The position numbers and the translations under genes are program-made. This document shows positions 60,022 to 64,000 of a stretch of DNA of 64,000 nucleotides, in pieces. Positions within the stretch are counted from its first letter, which is position 1, and every line of letters starts with the position of its first letter. The stretch comes from Amycolatopsis azurea DSM 43854 (lineage in GTDB: Bacteria; Actinomycetota; Actinomycetes; Mycobacteriales; Pseudonocardiaceae). The notes beneath the pieces were generated by a model. It saw only the letters and a list, made by a program, of their open reading frames with translations. It was not told the DNA's origin and did not search any database. The DNA is taken from assembly GCF_001995215.1 (NCBI RefSeq), contig NZ_MUXN01000008.1, positions 14,880-78,879 on the forward strand, read 5' to 3'.

Positions 60022-60271
60022 GTGGGGACCGCCCTTCCGGTGGCCGGCTGTGCCGAAAATGGAGTGCGGTTCGATGATGGCGCGGTCTCCGAGGATCCCG
60101 TGACGGCCGGATGGCCGTCGTCCGACCGGGTGACGTCGGTCACAACGGCCTCGTGGAGACTTGATACCGACCACTACTGGAACCATCCAGGACCGTAAAG
60201 CAGTACGCTTGTACCGCTACCGGAGAGACTGAAGAAGAACGCGAAGATCCGCGGAAGGAGCACCGCTGCTC

Positions 60272-61495
60272 ATGGCCAAGATCAAGGTCCAGGGCACCGT
60301 CGTCGAGCTCGACGGCGATGAGATGACCCGCATCATTTGGCAGTTCATCAAGGACAGGCTGATCCACCCGTACCTGGACGTGGACCTGGAGTACTACGAC
60401 CTGGGCATCGAGGAGCGGGATCGCACCGACGACCAGATCACCATCGACTCCGCCAACGCGATCAAGAAGCACGGCGTCGGCGTCAAGTGCGCCACCATCA
60501 CGCCGGACGAGGCGCGCGTCGAAGAGTTCGGCCTGAAGAAGATGTGGCTCTCGCCCAACGGCACGATCCGCAACATCCTCGGCGGCGTGATCTTCCGCGA
60601 GCCGATCGTCATCCAGAACATCCCGCGTCTGGTCCCCGGCTGGACCAAGCCGATCATCATCGGCCGTCACGCGCACGGCGACCAGTACAAGGCGACCAAC
60701 TTCAAGGTCCCGGGTCCCGGCACGCTGACCATCAGCTACACCCCGGACGACGGCTCCGAGCCGATGCAGTTCGACGTCGCGAAGTTCCCCGAGGGCGGCG
60801 GCGTCGCCATGGGCATGTACAACTACCGCAAGTCCATCGAGGACTTCGCGCGCGCCTCGCTGCAGTACGGCCTCGACCGTGAGTACCCGGTCTACATGTC
60901 GACCAAGAACACCATCCTCAAGGCCTACGACGGCATGTTCAAGGACGTGTTCGAGGAGATCTACCAGGCCGAGTTCAAGGCCGACTTCGACGCCAAGGGC
61001 ATCTCCTACGAGCACCGCCTGATCGACGACATGGTCGCCGCGGCGATGAAGTGGGAGGGCGGCTACGTCTGGGCCTGCAAGAACTACGACGGTGACGTGC
61101 AGTCCGACACGGTCGCGCAGGGCTTCGGCTCGCTGGGCCTGATGACGTCCGTGCTGCGCACCCCGGACGGCAAGACCGTCGAGGCCGAGGCCGCGCACGG
61201 CACGGTCACCCGGCACTACCGTCAGCACCAGCAGGGCAAGCCGACCTCGACCAACCCGATCGCGTCGATCTTCGCGTGGACCCGGGGCCTCGAGCACCGC
61301 GGCAAGCTGGACTCGAACCCGGAGCTGATCGGGTTCGCGAACAAGCTGGAGCAGGTCGTCATCGAGACCGTCGAGAGCGGCAAGATGACCAAGGACCTCG
61401 CGCTGCTGATCAGCAAGGAGCAGGCGTTCCAGACCACCGAGGAGTTCCTCGCGACGCTGGACGAGAACCTGGCCAAGAAGATCGCCCAGGGCTGA
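60272..61495 (+). CDS. icd: NADP-dependent isocitrate dehydrogenase
   Basis: TCA-cycle oxidative decarboxylation of isocitrate to 2-oxoglutarate. 407 residues, the homodimeric, eukaryote-like type II form: [40 protein letters not shown] (isocitrate-binding loop [12 protein letters not shown]), [20 protein letters not shown] and the [18 protein letters not shown] cofactor region with [16 protein letters not shown] with GGAAGGAG 11 bases upstream. A terminator follows. Confidence 0.97.
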   Translation: MAKIKVQGTVVELDGDEMTRIIWQFIKDRLIHPYLDVDLEYYDLGIEERDRTDDQITIDSANAIKKHGVGVKCATITPDEARVEEFGLKKMWLSPNGTIRNILGGVIFREPIVIQNIPRLVPGWTKPIIIGRHAHGDQYKATNFKVPGPGTLTISYTPDDGSEPMQFDVAKFPEGGGVAMGMYNYRKSIEDFARASLQYGLDREYPVYMSTKNTILKAYDGMFKDVFEEIYQAEFKADFDAKGISYEHRLIDDMVAAAMKWEGGYVWACKNYDGDVQSDTVAQGFGSLGLMTSVLRTPDGKTVEAEAAHGTVTRHYRQHQQGKPTSTNPIASIFAWTRGLEHRGKLDSNPELIGFANKLEQVVIETVESGKMTKDLALLISKEQAFQTTEEFLATLDENLAKKIAQG

Positions 61496-61505
61496 GTCTC
61501 GCTTG

Positions 61506-61535
61506 AAGGCCCCCTTCCTCGCGGAAGGGGGCCTT
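61506..61535 (+). terminator. Rho-independent terminator of icd
   Basis: AAGGCCCCCTTCC (61506-61518) and GGAAGGGGGCCTT (61523-61535) form a perfect 13-base-pair stem, loop TCGC, followed by TT. It starts ten bases after the icd stop. Confidence 0.92.
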
Positions 61536-61678
61536 TTCGCGTCGTGACCCTGGGTAGTACGGCCACTTTCCGGTTGGCGCCTCCGGGTGGTTGGCAATCC
61601 GGGATCTGGGCGACCGCCCCGGCTTCTGCCACTCTGGACCGGACAGAAAACGATTCCCTTGTTCGAGGAGTGACCATC

Positions 61679-61984
61679 ATGGCCATCTCGAAACCGGTCT
61701 TGTTCCTCGGCGCCGGTGCGGCGCTGATCGTCGTCGTCGCCATCTCGGGACAAGACAGGGAGTCGAGCGCATCGAGCCCGACCGGTTGCCAGGTCGTGGT
61801 GACGGCCGACGTGCTCAACGCGCGCGACCTCCCCGGCGGACAGAAGATCGTCGGCAAGTACGTCAAGGACGCGAAGATCGACGCGCAGCCGGTGGTCGAG
61901 AACGGCTTCCGCAAGATCGCCGAGGGCAAGTGGGTCTCGGCCGAGTTCGCGCGCCCGGTCGAAGGCTCCAAATGCGGCCCGTGA
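61679..61984 (+). CDS. Small secreted or anchored SH3-like protein
   Basis: 101 residues. Hydrophobic N terminus (about 6-23, PVLFLGAGAALIVVVAIS) acting as signal or anchor. Then CQVVVTADVLNARDLPGGQK, IVGKYVKDAKIDAQPVVENG, FRKIAEGKWVSAEFARPVEG, the pattern of a bacterial SH3 (SH3b) domain; two Cys could form a disulfide. ATG 61679 with GAGGAG upstream. Function unknown; SH3b domains bind cell wall. Confidence 0.72.
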   Translation: MAISKPVLFLGAGAALIVVVAISGQDRESSASSPTGCQVVVTADVLNARDLPGGQKIVGKYVKDAKIDAQPVVENGFRKIAEGKWVSAEFARPVEGSKCGP

Positions 61985-61995
61985 CCTGCGGCTTC

Positions 61996-62153
61996 GCGTT
62001 TAGCCCGCTAACCGCGACGCGCCCCTGACCTGCCGCTTCGCGATTAGCCCGCGAAACGCAAGTGCGCGCCTCCGGCCGGCGGGATCGCGTTTAGCCCGCG
62101 AAACGCAGGTGGGCGGGTCTGGTCGGCGGGATCGCGATTAGGGGGCTAAACGC
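61996..62153. repeat. Cluster of four GCGTTTAG-family inverted repeats
   Basis: Units start at 61996 (CCCG), 62040 (CCCG, right arm CGAAACGC), 62087 (CCCG, right arm CGAAACGC) and 62134 (GGGG); spacing 44, 47, 47. All lie between two convergent genes. The last unit contains the TAA stop of the minus-strand gene at 62138. Confidence 0.88.
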
Positions 62154-62881
62154 AAGTGGGTGCCTTCCTCGGCCGCCAGTACCTCGCCCCGGAACTCCGC
62201 CCGCGCCTCGGCCACTGAGACCTCGCGGTCGGAGCCGGGCCAGAAGTGGGTCAGCAGCAGCCGCCGGGCGCCGCCGCGCTGGGCCCAGTACCCGGCCTCG
62301 CCCGCCGTCGACACGAGCCGCGGCGTCTCGTCGGGGGGCGGACCCTGCAACGTGGCGTCGGCGATGAGCAGATCCGCGTCGCGTGCCAGCTCGGCCAGGA
62401 TCGGGCTGGGCCCGCTGTCGCCGGTGTACGCGACGGTGAGCCCGGGCGCGCTCAGCCGGACACCGTAGTTCGGCACGTGGTGCGGCAGTAGGAACGTCGT
62501 CATCCGGAACGGCCCGACCTCGCGCGGCGGGCCGAGGTCGGCCACGTCGAAGATCGTCGTCGGATGCGGACGCGGTTCCATCGCTTCGAGCCGCCGCACC
62601 GTCCCCGGCGTGCAGTGCAGCGGGATCCTCGGCTCGTCCGGCAGCCCGTAGGCGCGGGCACGGCCGAGCGCGCTCACGTCGGCGCAGTGATCGGGATGTT
62701 CATGCGTCACCACCACCGCGTCGACCCGGCCATCGGGGGCGTGTTCGAACAGCCGTGACGCGGCCCCGTAGCCGAGGTCGAGCACCAGCTTGAAACCTTC
62801 GTGGACCAGGAGGAACCCGGCGCAGGCCCGTCTCGGTTCCGGCCAGGCGCCGCAGCTGCCCAGCACGGTCAGCTCACTCAT
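62138..62881 (-). CDS. Metallo-beta-lactamase-fold hydrolase (RNase Z-like)
   Basis: 247 residues. Metal ligands: VVVTHEHPDHCADV (HxHxDH), PHHVPNYGV, YTGDSGPS (Asp bridge) and a late LLLTHFWPGSD. The short form without the exosite of true RNase Z suggests a general phosphodiesterase/lactonase-like enzyme. Its last residues LRLAP and the stop codon come from the inverted repeat at 62134. ATG 62881, divergent from the exonuclease gene. Confidence 0.88.
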   Translation of the reverse strand: MSELTVLGSCGAWPEPRRACAGFLLVHEGFKLVLDLGYGAASRLFEHAPDGRVDAVVVTHEHPDHCADVSALGRARAYGLPDEPRIPLHCTPGTVRRLEAMEPRPHPTTIFDVADLGPPREVGPFRMTTFLLPHHVPNYGVRLSAPGLTVAYTGDSGPSPILAELARDADLLIADATLQGPPPDETPRLVSTAGEAGYWAQRGGARRLLLTHFWPGSDREVSVAEARAEFRGEVLAAEEGTHLRLAP

Positions 62882-62933
62882 GCGCGCAGTCTCGCAGAGC
62901 GAACTCCCTGAGAGTTCTGTCGGACCCTCCGGG

Positions 62934-62939
62934 TAGCGT
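62934..62939 (+). promoter_or_regulatory. -10 box of the exodeoxyribonuclease III gene
   Basis: TAGCGT with seven bases to GTG 62947; leaderless. This is why 62947 rather than GTG 62938 is taken as start. Confidence 0.5.
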
Positions 62940-62946
62940 GCGGAGC

Positions 62947-63744
62947 GTGCTGACCGTCTCCACTGTGAATGTCAACGGCCTCCGTGCCGCCGCGAAAAAA
63001 GGCTTCGTCGAGTGGCTGGGCTCGACGAAGGCCGACGTCGTCGCCTGCCAGGAGGTCCGGGCCGAGCTCAAGGAGCTGCCGGCCGGTGCCGCCGCGCCCG
63101 AAGGCTGGCACGTGGTGCACGCGCCGTCAGTGCAGAAGGGGCGCAACGGCGTCATGCTCTTCAGCCGGACCGAGCCGGACGAGGTCCGTATCGGTTTCGG
63201 CGAGCCCGAATTCGAGGACAGCGGCCGCTATGCCGAGATCCACCTGCCGAACGTCGTGGTCGCGAGCCTGTACCTGCCCAGCGGCGACGTCGGCACCCCT
63301 CGCCAGGACGAGAAAGAGCGCTTCATGGCGGCGTTCCTCCCGTACCTCGCCGACCTGCGCGCCAAGGCCGAGGCCGGCGGCCGCGAGGTCGTCGTCGTGG
63401 GGGACTGGAACATCGCCTACGACAAGACCGACCTGAAGAACTGGCGCGGGAACCAGAAGAGCTCGGGCTTCCTGCCGGAGGAACGGGAGTGGCTCGGCCG
63501 CGTGTTCAGCGAGGCCGGTTACGTCGACGTGCAGCGCAAACTCGACCCGGAAGGCCCCGGCCCGTATACCTGGTGGTCGTACCGCGGGAAGGCGTTCGAC
63601 AACGACTCGGGCTGGCGCATCGACTGCCAGATCGCCACGCCCGGCCTGGCCGAGCGGTGCACATCGGTCGTGGTCGAGCGCGCCGAGTCCTACGATCAGC
63701 GCTGGTCGGACCACGCGCCGGTGACGGCGACCTACTCCGGCTGA
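62947..63744 (+). CDS. xthA: Exodeoxyribonuclease III (AP endonuclease)
   Basis: 265 residues, endonuclease/exonuclease/phosphatase fold. VSTVNVNGLRAAAKKGF (Asn), VVACQEVRAE (metal Glu), SGRYAEIHLPNVVVASLYLP, VVVGDWNIAYDKTDLKNW (Asp-Asn), DNDSGWRIDCQIATPGL and the terminal SDHAPVTATY (catalytic His). Cleaves DNA at abasic sites in base-excision repair. GTG 62947 is leaderless. Confidence 0.93.
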   Translation: MLTVSTVNVNGLRAAAKKGFVEWLGSTKADVVACQEVRAELKELPAGAAAPEGWHVVHAPSVQKGRNGVMLFSRTEPDEVRIGFGEPEFEDSGRYAEIHLPNVVVASLYLPSGDVGTPRQDEKERFMAAFLPYLADLRAKAEAGGREVVVVGDWNIAYDKTDLKNWRGNQKSSGFLPEEREWLGRVFSEAGYVDVQRKLDPEGPGPYTWWSYRGKAFDNDSGWRIDCQIATPGLAERCTSVVVERAESYDQRWSDHAPVTATYSG

Positions 63745-63769
63745 CCCGCCGGAAGCTCTGGGGGCTGTG

Positions 63770-64000
63770 ATGGAGACGAACGAAGCCAGGCGGATCGAGG
63801 CGACGAACGCCGAGCGCTACGCGATGTCCGGCCAGTACGGGTGGGAGTTCAGCCCGGACGCGCCGAACCTCTTGGAGCGCTGGACGGTGCTGCCGTTCAA
63901 CCAGCGCGGCGACAAGCGGATGGCGTTCGGCGCGCTGAGCGGCGCGTACAACGGGCTTCAGTTCAGCGTCTTCGACTACCACCGCCGTCCGACGGTCACG
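63770..64000 (+). CDS. Partial protein, runs off the window
   Basis: The first 77 codons of a gene continuing past 64000. It begins METNEARRIEATNAERYAMS and continues GQYGWEFSPDAPNLLERWTV, FNQRGDKRMAFGALSGAYNG, FSVFDYHRRP. No signal peptide seen. The FGALSGAYNGLQFSVFDYHR part suggests a beta-rich conserved actinobacterial protein of unknown function. ATG 63770, 25 bases after the exonuclease stop, likely the same transcript. Confidence 0.65.
   Translation, partial: METNEARRIEATNAERYAMSGQYGWEFSPDAPNLLERWTVLPFNQRGDKRMAFGALSGAYNGLQFSVFDYHRRPTVT

Overview
The window is chromosomal DNA from a high-GC actinobacterium. Frequent GTG/TTG starts, TANNNT -10 boxes placed 6-9 bases before start codons, LexA boxes of the TCGAAC-N4-GTTCGA type, an imuA'-imuB-dnaE2 mutasome, a DUF5336 (34-kDa antigen-like) protein, actinobacterial Ser/Thr kinases and a TNT-domain protein point to the Pseudonocardiales. 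Amycolatopsis is the best guess, but this is inference from gene content. No rRNA, tRNA, insertion sequence, prophage or CRISPR array was found. Most of the window is core housekeeping DNA, with accessory material at about 43.7-48.3 kb.

Layout. 0-6.8 kb: DinB-like protein, guaA, and an envelope-stress-type cluster of a PspC/LiaF-like membrane protein divergent from a PspC-histidine kinase and its LuxR-type regulator. 6.8-9.8 kb: EamA exporter with a divergent LysR regulator, and a hydrolase. 9.8-15.8 kb: minus-strand membrane-signalling block with an active Ser/Thr kinase, a pseudokinase that has lost catalytic residues, and two single-pass proteins with extracellular domains. 15.9-23.5 kb: chorismate mutase, DUF1707 protein, pcrA helicase, a LexA-box-associated broken gene, an M23 peptidase, and a membrane protein translationally coupled to a degenerate B12-binding-fold protein. 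23.5-30.8 kb: sucCD, DUF5336, a DUF6350 (PerM-like) protein, purN and purH. 31-36.5 kb: small accessory enzymes. 36.5-42.6 kb: SOS mutasome operon (LexA box, imuA', imuB, an unknown 50-residue ORF, dnaE2). 42.6-48.3 kb: hemerythrin, VOC protein, a candidate retron (structured RNA plus retron-type reverse transcriptase) with a pentapeptide-repeat gene 4 bases downstream, a strong terminator, and a convergent TNT (NAD+ glycohydrolase) protein. 48.4-64 kb: two MFS transporters and an ArsR regulator, a TrmH-type methyltransferase behind a 14-codon leader ORF, small enzymes, a LysG/LysE pair, a lipase, a DUF2203-methyltransferase fusion, paralogous membrane proteins, icd, a metallo-beta-lactamase-fold protein and exodeoxyribonuclease III.

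The two most unusual things are (1) the candidate retron: 13-base perfectly complementary arms enclose two tight hairpins and a longer stem directly before, and overlapping the start of, a YADD reverse transcriptase; and (2) a family of about 30 short inverted repeats, consensus GCGTTTAG-SSSS-CTAAACGC, that fills most larger intergenic gaps, often in regularly spaced clusters, and supplies the stop codons of three genes.
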